Of a DNA stretch of 64,000 nt, positions 53,449 through 63,576 are shown piece by piece; the first letter of the stretch is position 1, and the number at the start of each line of letters is the position of its first letter. The stretch covers positions 372,001-436,000 of the forward strand of contig NZ_JAJSDQ010000002.1 in assembly GCF_021272345.1 (NCBI RefSeq), read 5' to 3'. The notes beneath the pieces were generated by a model. The model was not told the origin of the DNA, ran no database searches, and saw only the letters and a program-made list of their open reading frames with translations. This DNA is from Ornithinimicrobium sediminis. GTDB lineage: Bacteria; Actinomycetota; Actinomycetes; Actinomycetales; Dermatophilaceae. The position numbers and the translations under genes were made by a program.

Positions 53449-55221
53449 ATGGGTCCTCGGAGTCGGGTCGGCACGGTGTGGGTGGTCCTGCTCGCGGTGC
53501 TCGCACTGGGTGCCTGCGCAGGTCTGCCCACCGACACCACACCGCGTCCCGGTCAGCCGGTGCTGGGCCAGCCCAGGCCTGGACCCCAGGCGAGACCGGA
53601 GGCACCGCGCCCGGACGCCTCCCAGGAGGAGATCGTCCGCGGCTTCCTCCTGGCCAACGTCGGTTTCGTGGACAGCCACGACGTGGCACGCGACTACCTC
53701 ACCGACGACCTCGCCGCATCGTGGGTGCCGACCGACAACGTCGTCGTCCACGACGGGGACTACGAGCTGGACTCCGTCGACGCCGGCGTGATCGAGGTGT
53801 CTGCGGACGTGCGAGGGCTGCTCGACGAGGAGGGACAGCTCTCCGAGCTGCCTGAGGGGAACAGGCGCAGCGTGGAGTTCGGTCTGACCCTCGTCTCGGG
53901 CGAGTGGCGCATCGAGGAGTTCCCGGACGACTTCGGGCTGTGGCTGTCCGCGACGGACTTCGAGCTGCAGTTCCGCACCGCCTCGGTCGCCTACCTCTCG
54001 CCCGTACGCGACGTGTTCGTGCCCGACGTGCGCTGGTTCCCCCGTGACGACGGCCTGCCGACAGCGCTTAGCCGGGCCTTGCTGGAGCCCGTGCCCGACT
54101 ACCTGGACGGTGCGGTGGTGACCGCCGTCACCGAGGACATGGAGCTGGTGGCGGGTGCAGTGCCGGTGGACTCCGCCACCGCGACGGCGGTGGTGAACCT
54201 GCGGGGCCCTGGGCTCAGTGACGACACCGACCGTGCTCGCCGGCTGTGGGCCCAGTTCACCCGCACGCTCACCCAGGCGGGCGGTGTGCGCCGGGTGGAC
54301 CTGCAGATCAACGGGCAGTCGGTCATGGTGCCCGGTGTCGACGGGCCGGTGGAGAGCGCGGAGGATCTGGGCTTCACCGAGGTCGACCCCTCGGTCGAGT
54401 ACGCCTTGCTGCGGGTCCAGGACCAGCTGACCCTCGTCGACCCGGACGACTACGCCCTGAGGTCGGTGCCCCCGGGCACCGAGGGCCTGCCGGAGGTGCC
54501 GGACGTGCCGGTCCGGTGGCAGTCCCTGGCGACCGACCCCGACATCGCCCAGCTCGCCGGCGTCAGCGCCGACCGCGCGACTCTATGGCGCTGGCGGGAC
54601 GGTGAGGAGGTCGAGCGTCCCGAGATCGGGGTGGGGCTGACCGACCCGGTCTTCGACCGGCTGGGCTCCCTCTGGCTGGCCGGCCGCTCGGCGACCGGGT
54701 CGCGGGTGTGGGCGCTGGACGCAGGCGGGTCGCTGGACACGGTGGCGCGCCGGATCGAGGTCGAGTGGCTGGGGGAGGACCTCGTGATCGAGAAGCTGCG
54801 GGTGGCACCGGACGGTCAGCGGGTCGTGCTGGAGATCTGGGACCCCACCAGCGGCACACACGAGCTCGCGTTGTCCGGCGTGGTCCGCGACAGCGACGGC
54901 CGGCCCCGTGCACTCAAGGAGCCTCGTCCGGTCGCCGGCGTCCTGGACACCGTGTCGTCGCTGGCCTGGACGTCCACGACCTCACTGGTGGTGCTGGGCC
55001 AGCGGGCCGAGGACGACGGTCCGACACCGTTCCAGGTGCCGCTGGGCAGCTGGGTGACCTCTGTCCGTGCAGAGCCGGGGGCGGTGCAGCTGCGGGCTGC
55101 TCCCCAGCAGGAGGGGTACGAGATGTTCCTGGTGACCGTCGCCGGAGAGATCTTCACCCTCGAGGGTGCCGGATGGTTCTCCTACCGCAACGGGGACGAC
55201 CTGGTGATCCCTGCCGGGTGA
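53449..55221 (+). CDS. lpqB: Lipoprotein LpqB
   Basis: This 590-residue lipoprotein has a type II signal peptide ending in the lipobox LGAC (Cys23), a GerMN-like domain (FRTASVAYLSPVRDVFVPDVRWFP, LPTALSRALLEPVPDYLDGAVVTA in part) and a C-terminal beta-propeller-like domain. LpqB sits outside the membrane and tunes MtrB activity. The stop of mtrB and the ATG are one base apart, making mtrA-mtrB-lpqB one operon. Confidence 0.95.
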   Translation: MGPRSRVGTVWVVLLAVLALGACAGLPTDTTPRPGQPVLGQPRPGPQARPEAPRPDASQEEIVRGFLLANVGFVDSHDVARDYLTDDLAASWVPTDNVVVHDGDYELDSVDAGVIEVSADVRGLLDEEGQLSELPEGNRRSVEFGLTLVSGEWRIEEFPDDFGLWLSATDFELQFRTASVAYLSPVRDVFVPDVRWFPRDDGLPTALSRALLEPVPDYLDGAVVTAVTEDMELVAGAVPVDSATATAVVNLRGPGLSDDTDRARRLWAQFTRTLTQAGGVRRVDLQINGQSVMVPGVDGPVESAEDLGFTEVDPSVEYALLRVQDQLTLVDPDDYALRSVPPGTEGLPEVPDVPVRWQSLATDPDIAQLAGVSADRATLWRWRDGEEVERPEIGVGLTDPVFDRLGSLWLAGRSATGSRVWALDAGGSLDTVARRIEVEWLGEDLVIEKLRVAPDGQRVVLEIWDPTSGTHELALSGVVRDSDGRPRALKEPRPVAGVLDTVSSLAWTSTTSLVVLGQRAEDDGPTPFQVPLGSWVTSVRAEPGAVQLRAAPQQEGYEMFLVTVAGEIFTLEGAGWFSYRNGDDLVIPAG

Positions 55222-55282
55222 CGTCGTCCACAGCACGCCCACGGGCCTGCCCGGTGTCCCCTCGGCGTGCCAGGGTGGCGGT

Positions 55283-56056
55283 ATGCCGTCGCCCGCTCAC
55301 CTGGCCCGCGGGCTGAGGGCGCTGGCGGACCTCTCCCTCCCGGTGGAGTGCGGCGGCTGCGGCTCGGCCGGCGTGCGCTGCTGCTCCTCGTGCGCCGGTG
55401 TCCTCCGGGTCGCCGTGCCCGTCCCGTGGTCACCCACACCGGCTCCCCCCGGGTTTCCCCCGGCCTGGGCCGCTCTGCCGTACAGCGGTCCGGTCCGCGG
55501 CTGCGTGGTCTCGTGGAAGGACGGTGGGCGCGCCGACCTGACCCAGCTCCTGGCGCCGGTGCTGGCCAGAAGCCTCGGCGTGGCCCTGCGGGACCACCGT
55601 CCATGGAGGGCCCGGCTGGCCGCCGGGGCACCGGTGGCGCTCGTGCCGGTGCCGTCGGCGGCCGCGGGAGCCCGCGCCCGCGGCTGGAGGCCGGTGGCCG
55701 AGCTCTGCGATACGGTGCTGTCCCGGCTGCCGGACGACCTCGCGGTGTGCCTGGTGCCCGCGCTGGTCATGACGGGCCGGGTGCGCGACCAGGCGGGGTT
55801 GCGGCGTTCCGACCGGCTGGACAACCTCACTGGCGCGATGAGGGTGCGCGAACGCCGTCTGGCCGGCCTCGAGGGGGCATGCGTGGTCGTGGTGGACGAC
55901 GTCGTGACGACCGGTGCCACCCTGCGCGAGGCAGCACGAGCACTGGGGTCGGCGGGGGTCGAGGACGTGGTCGCGGTCACCCTCGCGGCCACCCACCGAC
56001 GGCTCGACGCGCCGCCCGCGGGGGCAGCTCTACCGGCTGGTCCGGGCCGGGTCTAG
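55283..56056 (+). CDS. ComF-family phosphoribosyltransferase-like protein
   Basis: This 257-residue protein has an N-terminal double zinc ribbon (CGGCGSAGVRCCSSCAG, two CxxC pairs) and a PRTase domain with WKDGGRADL, PVPSAAAGARARGW, RVRDQAGLRRSDRLDNL and the PRPP loop VVVVDDVVTTGATLREA. ComF proteins bind single-stranded DNA machinery in natural transformation; many actinobacterial homologues are uncharacterised and sit between lpqB and hpf as here (Rv3242c position). The ATG at 55283 has CAGGGT 6 bases upstream, a poor leaderless element. The TAG stop begins the TAGGGT element of the hpf leader. Confidence 0.9.
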   Translation: MPSPAHLARGLRALADLSLPVECGGCGSAGVRCCSSCAGVLRVAVPVPWSPTPAPPGFPPAWAALPYSGPVRGCVVSWKDGGRADLTQLLAPVLARSLGVALRDHRPWRARLAAGAPVALVPVPSAAAGARARGWRPVAELCDTVLSRLPDDLAVCLVPALVMTGRVRDQAGLRRSDRLDNLTGAMRVRERRLAGLEGACVVVVDDVVTTGATLREAARALGSAGVEDVVAVTLAATHRRLDAPPAGAALPAGPGRV

Positions 56057-56059
56057 GGT
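56054..56059 (+). promoter_or_regulatory. -10 (TAGGGT) for the hpf transcript, using the comF TAG stop
   Basis: TAGGGT begins with the comF stop codon and ends 6 bases before an ATG at 56066. Transcription from here would give hpf a leader of about 120 bases. Confidence 0.45.
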
Positions 56060-56065
56060 GGGGTC

Positions 56066-56137
56066 ATGGGAAGACTTCCCGCACCGCAGACGCACCCCGA
56101 CGGTGCTCCGGGACGGGGGTGGGGCCAGACGGTATGA
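56066..56137 (+). CDS. Candidate 23-residue leaderless upstream ORF of hpf
   Basis: An ATG 6 bases after TAGGGT opens a 23-codon frame starting MGRLPAPQTHPDG and ending TGA at 56135-56137. It then leaves 50 bases to the hpf start with its own strong Shine-Dalgarno. The ORF is in a different frame from hpf. The peptide is Pro/Gly-rich and has no recognised family. It could be a regulatory leader peptide or a chance ORF; the exact leaderless spacing is the only argument. Confidence 0.35.
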   Translation: MGRLPAPQTHPDGAPGRGWGQTV

Positions 56138-56187
56138 GGGCACCTGGACGCCCACGACCTGCATCACATCCCTCACAAGGAGGACCC

Positions 56188-56871
56188 ATGGACGTGACCG
56201 TGACCGGCCGGAAGAAGACGGTCTCCGACCGTTACCGCCGCCACCTCGAGGACAAGCTCGACAAGATCCCCCAGCTGGCCCCGCGCGTCTCGCGCACCGA
56301 GGTCGTGCTGACGCACGAGGCCAACCCGCGGCTGGCCAAGACGAGCGAGCGGGTGGAGATCACCTGCTACATCAAGCGCACCGTCGTGCGCGCCGAGGCG
56401 GCCGCGGACGACGAGTACGCCGCTCTCGACCTGGCCATGAGCAAGCTGACGGAGCGGCTTCGCAGGGCGCACGACAAGCGGCGGATCAGCCATAGCGGGA
56501 AGCACCGCCTGCCCTCGGTCGCCGAGGCGACGTTCGGCCTGCCCACCGACCCGCTGGGGTCTGCGGAGAGCGAGCCGGAGGAGGCGCGCGACCCGGCCGA
56601 GGCCGTCGACGAGGCCCTGGGCACCGAGGGGAACAGCCCGATCGAGCTGCGCGAGAAGACCCACTCGTCGGCGCCGATGACCGTCGGTCAGGCACTCAGC
56701 CGGATGGAGCTGGTGGGCCACGACTTCTTCCTGTTCCACGACGCCGACACCGGGCTGCCGAGCGTGGTCTACCGCAGGCGTGGCTGGTCCTACGGGGTGC
56801 TGCGGCTCGACGAGGCCCTGACCGAGACCGACGACTCCCACGACGAGGAGCAGGCCGCGGCAGCGGGCTGA
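56188..56871 (+). CDS. hpf: Long-form ribosome hibernation promoting factor
   Basis: This 227-residue protein begins MDVTVTGRKKTVSDRYRRHLEDKL and has the S30AE RNA-binding domain (about 1-100). A flexible acidic linker (SAESEPEEARDPAEAVDEAL) follows. The C-terminal dimerisation domain reads IELREKTHSSAPMTVGQAL, FFLFHDADTGLPSVVYRRRGWSYGVLRL (in part). Long HPF joins two 70S ribosomes into inactive 100S dimers in stationary phase. AAGGAGG at 56177-56183 is a strong Shine-Dalgarno 4 bases before the ATG, unlike most genes here. A 15-bp terminator follows. Confidence 0.94.
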   Translation: MDVTVTGRKKTVSDRYRRHLEDKLDKIPQLAPRVSRTEVVLTHEANPRLAKTSERVEITCYIKRTVVRAEAAADDEYAALDLAMSKLTERLRRAHDKRRISHSGKHRLPSVAEATFGLPTDPLGSAESEPEEARDPAEAVDEALGTEGNSPIELREKTHSSAPMTVGQALSRMELVGHDFFLFHDADTGLPSVVYRRRGWSYGVLRLDEALTETDDSHDEEQAAAAG

Positions 56872-56890
56872 CCGTCGTCCGGCACGGTCC

Positions 56891-56930
56891 GGCGAGCGTC
56901 GGGTCTCCGAGGGGTGACCCGACGCTCGCC
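56891..56930. terminator. 15-bp terminator hairpin after hpf
   Basis: Arms 56891-56905 and 56916-56930 are perfect complements with a 10-base loop. A T-richer stretch (GTCGGTTTGG) follows. It ends the hpf transcript before the divergently controlled YcaQ-like gene. Confidence 0.75.
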
Positions 56931-56966
56931 GTCGGTTTGGGCCGGTCCAGTCGGCTGCCCTCGCAC

Positions 56967-56972
56967 TAGGGT
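56967..56972 (+). promoter_or_regulatory. Leaderless-type -10 (TAGGGT) for the YcaQ-like gene
   Basis: TAGGGT ends 6 bases before the ATG at 56979. Confidence 0.45.
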
Positions 56973-56978
56973 CACCCC

Positions 56979-58178
56979 ATGACCGCGACCGTGAGCCTGG
57001 CCCAGGCTCGGCGTATCGCCCTGGCGGCCCAAGGGTTCGCCGACCCACTGCCCGGTGGGAGGGTGACTCGTCGACATCTGCTCCGGGTCGTCGACCGCGT
57101 GCAGGTGGTGCAGATCGACAGTGTCAACGTAGTCGCACGCAGTCACTACCTCCCGTTCCTGTCCCGCCTCGGGCCCTATGACCGGAGCCTGCTCGACGGC
57201 CTTCGAGACGGACGTTCAGGTGGCCGGCCGCGCCCGCGGGGGCTGGTGGAGCACTGGGCCCATGAGGCGAGCCTCATCCCGCCCCAGACGTGGCCCTGGC
57301 TCGGGTTCCGGATGAGGGGGCCACGGGTCGACGCCTCGACCGCCGGCATCCGAGCCCGACATCCGGGGCTGCTGGAGGCCGTGGAGGAGGTCGTGCATGG
57401 CCATGGCCCGCTCACCGCGCGCGAGGTCGAGGCTCATCTCCCGCACGGGGCAGGCTCGCGGCGTGAGCACTGGGGGTGGAACTGGTCGGCGGTCAAGGTC
57501 TGCCTTGAGCACCTCTTCCGGGTCGGTGCCGTCACCAGCGCCGGACGGACGGCGCAGTTCGAGCGGCGATACGCACCGCTGACCCAGGTGCTCCCGCCCG
57601 AGGTGGTAGCCATGGCGCCGGGCGCTCCGGACGCACCCGACGACCTCACCTGCGCGGTCGAGCTCATGCGCAGGTCGGTCCGGGCACACGGCATCGGCAC
57701 CGAGCTGTGCCTGCGTGACTACTTCAGGCTCGGCGCGGCTGCCGGGCGACAGGCGCTGCAGGTGCTCGAGCGTGCGGGAGAGGTCGAGGCCGTGCGGATC
57801 CAGGGGTGGGACCAGCCGGCCTACCTCGATGTCACTGCCAGGCGTCCACGCTCTGTCCCGGGGCGGGCGTTGCTGAGCCCGTTCGACTCCCTCGTGTGGC
57901 AGCGCCGGCGCACCGAGCGGCTGTTCGGCTTCCACTACCGACTCGAGATCTACGTGCCGGCTGCCCGCCGTGTGCACGGCTACTACGTGCTGCCCTTCCT
58001 CCTGGACGAGCAGCTGGTGGGACGGGTGGACCTCAAGGCCGACCGTGCGACGGGCATGCTGGTGGTCCGTGCGGTCCACCTCGAGGCGTCGGCGCCCTCG
58101 CACGCCGTCGACGATCTGCGCGCCGAGCTGGCCAGCACGGCACGGTGGCTGGGCCTGGAGCGCGTCGCGATGCCCTGA
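56979..58178 (+). CDS. YcaQ/AlkX-family DNA crosslink glycosylase (winged-helix)
   Basis: This 399-residue HTH_42 protein has the family catalytic QxD motif in VVQIDSVNVVARSHYLPFLSRLG, an N-terminal three-helix region, winged helices near 145-200 and 235-270 and a C-terminal beta domain (SPFDSLVWQRRRTERLFGFHYRLEIYVP in part). These proteins unhook DNA interstrand crosslinks and remove bulky alkyl adducts. The length is normal. It is unlinked to the neighbours and has its own promoter. Confidence 0.88.
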   Translation: MTATVSLAQARRIALAAQGFADPLPGGRVTRRHLLRVVDRVQVVQIDSVNVVARSHYLPFLSRLGPYDRSLLDGLRDGRSGGRPRPRGLVEHWAHEASLIPPQTWPWLGFRMRGPRVDASTAGIRARHPGLLEAVEEVVHGHGPLTAREVEAHLPHGAGSRREHWGWNWSAVKVCLEHLFRVGAVTSAGRTAQFERRYAPLTQVLPPEVVAMAPGAPDAPDDLTCAVELMRRSVRAHGIGTELCLRDYFRLGAAAGRQALQVLERAGEVEAVRIQGWDQPAYLDVTARRPRSVPGRALLSPFDSLVWQRRRTERLFGFHYRLEIYVPAARRVHGYYVLPFLLDEQLVGRVDLKADRATGMLVVRAVHLEASAPSHAVDDLRAELASTARWLGLERVAMP

Positions 58179-58196
58179 GGCCGTCCCCGCGCTCGG

Positions 58197-59378
58197 TCAG
58201 GGCAGGGCCAGCAGCTCATAGCGTGCGGTGTCCTCCGGGACGCCGTGGGACCGGCCCGTCCAGGTGGCGTGCTCCACACCCACGCGGTGGAAGCCGCTCC
58301 CCTCGAGAGCGCGTGCAGAGTCCGCGTCGTCGACCCCGATGGTCGCCCCGAGACGGTGCAGCCTGGGGACGGCCAGGCCCGTGCGGGGGAGCGCCGCCCC
58401 CTGCCCGAGGACCTGGCCGGCCACCGCGACCAGCCCGCCGAGGAGCAGCGGGGCCGCGTGGGTGCGGGGGTCTCCTGTCATCCACCAGCCGAGCTCGCCG
58501 CTCCCGCGACGGGCGCCGCTGCTCACCCGCAGGTGGAGGGCCCCTTGCGGCGGGCCGTCGTCGGCCCGGGCGACGCACCAGGTCACGCGGGAGGCGGACG
58601 CTGCGCCGGCACGGCAGGCGTCGAGCCACGAGGTGAAGGCTGGACCCTCCGCGGGCTGCCGGACGTCCTGCTCGCCGGCCGAGACGAGCGAGGTGGCGCC
58701 CGGCACCCGACCGGCGTCCCGGTCCTCCCATGGACGCAGCAGCACCGCGTCGCTCTCCAGACGCGGCGTCTCCCACCACGCGTGGGCAGGCGACTGCGGG
58801 TCCGCGGCGAGCCGGGTGCCCCACCACCCCTCCCGCGGGCCGTCGGGGTGCGGCGCGATGCCCCGGACCGTCCCCTCGACCCGAAAGCCCAGCCGCCAGG
58901 CCACCCGGCGAGAGGCCCAGTTGCCCACCTCGCTGCGCCAGTGGGCCACCTCCACCCGGTCGGTCGTGTGCGCGTGTCGCAGAGCCAGGCCCAGACCCAG
59001 GACCGCCAGTCCGCGTCCGCGTCGGGCGGGGTGGACCACGAACCCGACCTCGGCGCCACCGTGACCGTCGGGGACGTACTCCACGGTGCCCGCATAGGGA
59101 GCATGGCCCGGCTCTCCCTCGCCCAGGCCGATGGCCCAGCGGCGGGGCGTCGTCGCGGAGCGAGCGGCCCACTGCTCGCGCGCGGCACGGACCCTGGCCT
59201 GTGCCTGTTCGGGTCCGAACAGCGGCTCCGACGGTGTCCACCGCTGCGTCTGCGGGTCGCGCTCCTGTTCCACCAGCGCGGGGATGTCGTGCTCCGCCAG
59301 GGGGCGTAGGACGACCTCGCCCGAGCGCAGCACAGGTGCGGTCGCCGGACCGGCTCCGGTCTGCTCGTGCGTCGTCAT
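58197..59378 (-). CDS. Tandem GNAT acetyltransferase
   Basis: This 393-residue protein has two GNAT domains. Domain 1 (about 20-190) is RimJ-like: VVLRPLAEHDIPALVEQE, EVGFVVHPARRGRGLAVLGLGLALRHAH and WRSEVGNWASRRVAWRLGFRVEG in part, with the acetyl-CoA loop RRGRGLA. Domain 2 (about 205-390) keeps AVLLRPWEDRDAG and GELGWWMTG but its acetyl-CoA loop is degenerate, so it may be structural. The substrate may be an N-terminus or a small molecule. AGGAGG stands a few bases before the ATG at 59378. It is divergent from secA. Confidence 0.85.
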   Translation of the reverse strand: MTTHEQTGAGPATAPVLRSGEVVLRPLAEHDIPALVEQERDPQTQRWTPSEPLFGPEQAQARVRAAREQWAARSATTPRRWAIGLGEGEPGHAPYAGTVEYVPDGHGGAEVGFVVHPARRGRGLAVLGLGLALRHAHTTDRVEVAHWRSEVGNWASRRVAWRLGFRVEGTVRGIAPHPDGPREGWWGTRLAADPQSPAHAWWETPRLESDAVLLRPWEDRDAGRVPGATSLVSAGEQDVRQPAEGPAFTSWLDACRAGAASASRVTWCVARADDGPPQGALHLRVSSGARRGSGELGWWMTGDPRTHAAPLLLGGLVAVAGQVLGQGAALPRTGLAVPRLHRLGATIGVDDADSARALEGSGFHRVGVEHATWTGRSHGVPEDTARYELLALP

Positions 59379-59412
59379 CGGGCCTCCTGCCCCATCTGCT
59401 CCCCGAACGGCT

Positions 59413-59418
59413 TAGCCT
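59413..59418 (+). promoter_or_regulatory. Leaderless-type -10 (TAGCCT) for secA
   Basis: TAGCCT ends 6 bases before GTG 59425 in the 46-base divergent gap to the GNAT gene. Confidence 0.45.
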
Positions 59419-59424
59419 AGGGGG

Positions 59425-62199
<2,775 letters not shown>

Positions 62200-62218
62200 C
62201 GCCGGCGGTTCCGGGCCC

Positions 62219-62728
62219 TCAGCCCAGGTCGAACACCGTCACCACCCAGCGCCCGTCGACCCCCACCATCCGCAAGGCCAGGGCGCGCACGCGGGAGCTG
62301 TGGGTGACGACCGCCGAGATCTCGGCGACCCCGTCCGCCGGCTGGCTGCACAGGAGCGCACGGACCCGGACGGCATGCCGCTGCCGCTGCCGTCGACGTC
62401 GGGCCAGGACCCCTCGTCGTGCCAGACTCTCCCGCAGCTCCGGGCTGACCCTCCGAGTGAGCTGGTTGGCCGGCCTGACACCGTCGACCACCTCGAGGCA
62501 GACACGGATGATCTGCCTCGCCCAGGGGGCGGGGTCGGGCAGGTCCGCAGCCCGGGTGGCCTGGGGCCCGAAGTGCGGGTCGTGGTCGAGGGGGTGCACG
62601 TCGACGGCGAGCGTGCCCTGGACGTACTCCTCCTCTACGGGGGTGCTCCAGTCCGCTGGGGTGAGGACCACCACAGGAGGAGCACTCCGGGGGACGGGGA
62701 GCACTCTCAGCGGCGCCAGGACGCTCAT
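62219..62728 (-). CDS. Conserved actinobacterial protein, DUF6459-like
   Basis: This 169-residue soluble protein has an N-terminal Pro/Val-rich segment (VLAPLRVLPVPRSAPPVVVL). A conserved core follows: APWARQIIRVCLEVVDGVRPANQLTRRVSPELRESLARR (in part), then a basic stretch RRRRQRQRH and a strand-rich end EISAVVTHSSRVRALALRM-VGVDGRWVVTVFDLG in part. Proteins of this type sit next to secA across actinobacteria; I assign DUF6459 with moderate certainty, and the function is unknown. It overlaps the LysM gene upstream by 4 bases (ATGA). Confidence 0.75.
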   Translation of the reverse strand: MSVLAPLRVLPVPRSAPPVVVLTPADWSTPVEEEYVQGTLAVDVHPLDHDPHFGPQATRAADLPDPAPWARQIIRVCLEVVDGVRPANQLTRRVSPELRESLARRGVLARRRRQRQRHAVRVRALLCSQPADGVAEISAVVTHSSRVRALALRMVGVDGRWVVTVFDLG

Positions 62729-63453
62729 CGGAGCTCTCCCTGCGGCCGCGGAGCGACGAGCTGCTGACCCGGAAGCACGAGGTCGGGGTCGTCGCCGATG
62801 ACGCCGCGGTTCGCCTCGTGCCACCGGGGCCAGGCCGCCGCGATCTCCTCGGCCGTCGCGTCGGGGCCGAGGTGGTGCGCGGCGATGGACCACAGGGTGT
62901 CGCCACCGTGCACCACCACGGTCCGGTCCTGCGCGCTGCCCCGGCTGACCAGGTCCGGAGCATGAGCGGGCACGGGGGCAGCAGGTGGGGTCCACCCCGG
63001 GACGGGCACCTGCGTCGACTCGCGCGGCGCGTCGGGCACGGACGCCGCACCGGCCGCTGCCGCCGCGGTCGTGACCTGGACGGTCGTCTGCCCTGTCGCC
63101 GCGGCCCCCGTCGCGGGTGTGGCCAGGCTGACAGCCAGCAGGACCGCCGCCGCGCGCGGCGCCCAGCCAGGCGCGGGGACCCGCGCCTGGGGATGTCCTG
63201 CTCTGCGCGGCATGACCGCCAGAGCGCCGACCAGCGCCGCCCAGGCGCAGGCGCCGGCACAGACGGTGCTGACCGCCGACACCAGGACGAGCATGCCCGC
63301 CTCGACCTCCACCGGGTGCCCGTGCCCGGCCGAGCCCAGACCGGTCCAGGTCAGCTGTGCCGTCCACCCAGCCAGCACCAGCATCCCCCCGGTGACCGCC
63401 AGCCCCAGCGCGGCCGCCCGGCCCGACTGCGGCACCTGCTCCGCTCGTCCCAT
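62725..63453 (-). CDS. LysM-domain membrane protein
   Basis: This 242-residue protein has an N-terminal pair of hydrophobic helices (LGLAVTGGMLVLAGWTAQLTW; MLVLVSAVSTVCAGACAWAALVGAL), a third (AAAVLLAVSLATPATGAAA), a Pro/Ala-rich linker and a C-terminal LysM (VVHGGDTLWSIAAHHLGPDATAEEIAAAW... ending LVLPGQQLV). LysM binds peptidoglycan, so the C-terminus should be outside. The start ATG 63453 has GGGGAC before it. It is coupled to the DUF6459-like gene. The promoter region contains two 10-bp direct repeats. Confidence 0.85.
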   Translation of the reverse strand: MGRAEQVPQSGRAAALGLAVTGGMLVLAGWTAQLTWTGLGSAGHGHPVEVEAGMLVLVSAVSTVCAGACAWAALVGALAVMPRRAGHPQARVPAPGWAPRAAAVLLAVSLATPATGAAATGQTTVQVTTAAAAAGAASVPDAPRESTQVPVPGWTPPAAPVPAHAPDLVSRGSAQDRTVVVHGGDTLWSIAAHHLGPDATAEEIAAAWPRWHEANRGVIGDDPDLVLPGQQLVAPRPQGELR

Positions 63454-63460
63454 GTCTGTC

Positions 63461-63490
63461 CCCAATGCGTTCGTTTGCGTCCGTTTGCGT
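63461..63490. repeat. 10-bp direct repeats upstream of the LysM gene
   Basis: Consecutive decamers TCGTTTGCGT (63471-63480) and CCGTTTGCGT (63481-63490) differ at one base, with a degenerate third copy CCCAATGCGT at 63461-63470. The stretch is less GC-rich than the surroundings. Helical-turn spacing suggests stacked protein binding, BldC-like in style. Confidence 0.5.
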
Positions 63491-63503
63491 TCATATCAAA
63501 CCA

Positions 63504-63516
63504 GATGCGACGCATC
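63504..63516. promoter_or_regulatory. GATGCG-A-CGCATC inverted repeat
   Basis: This perfect 6+1+6 palindrome lies 13 bases from the decamer repeats, in the divergent region between the LysM gene and the last gene. Its role is unknown. Confidence 0.35.
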
Positions 63517-63576
63517 GCGCAAGAGGGTGTGGACGCCAGCTGCTCGAGGACCCCCGGTTGTTGAGAGACTGCCGAC

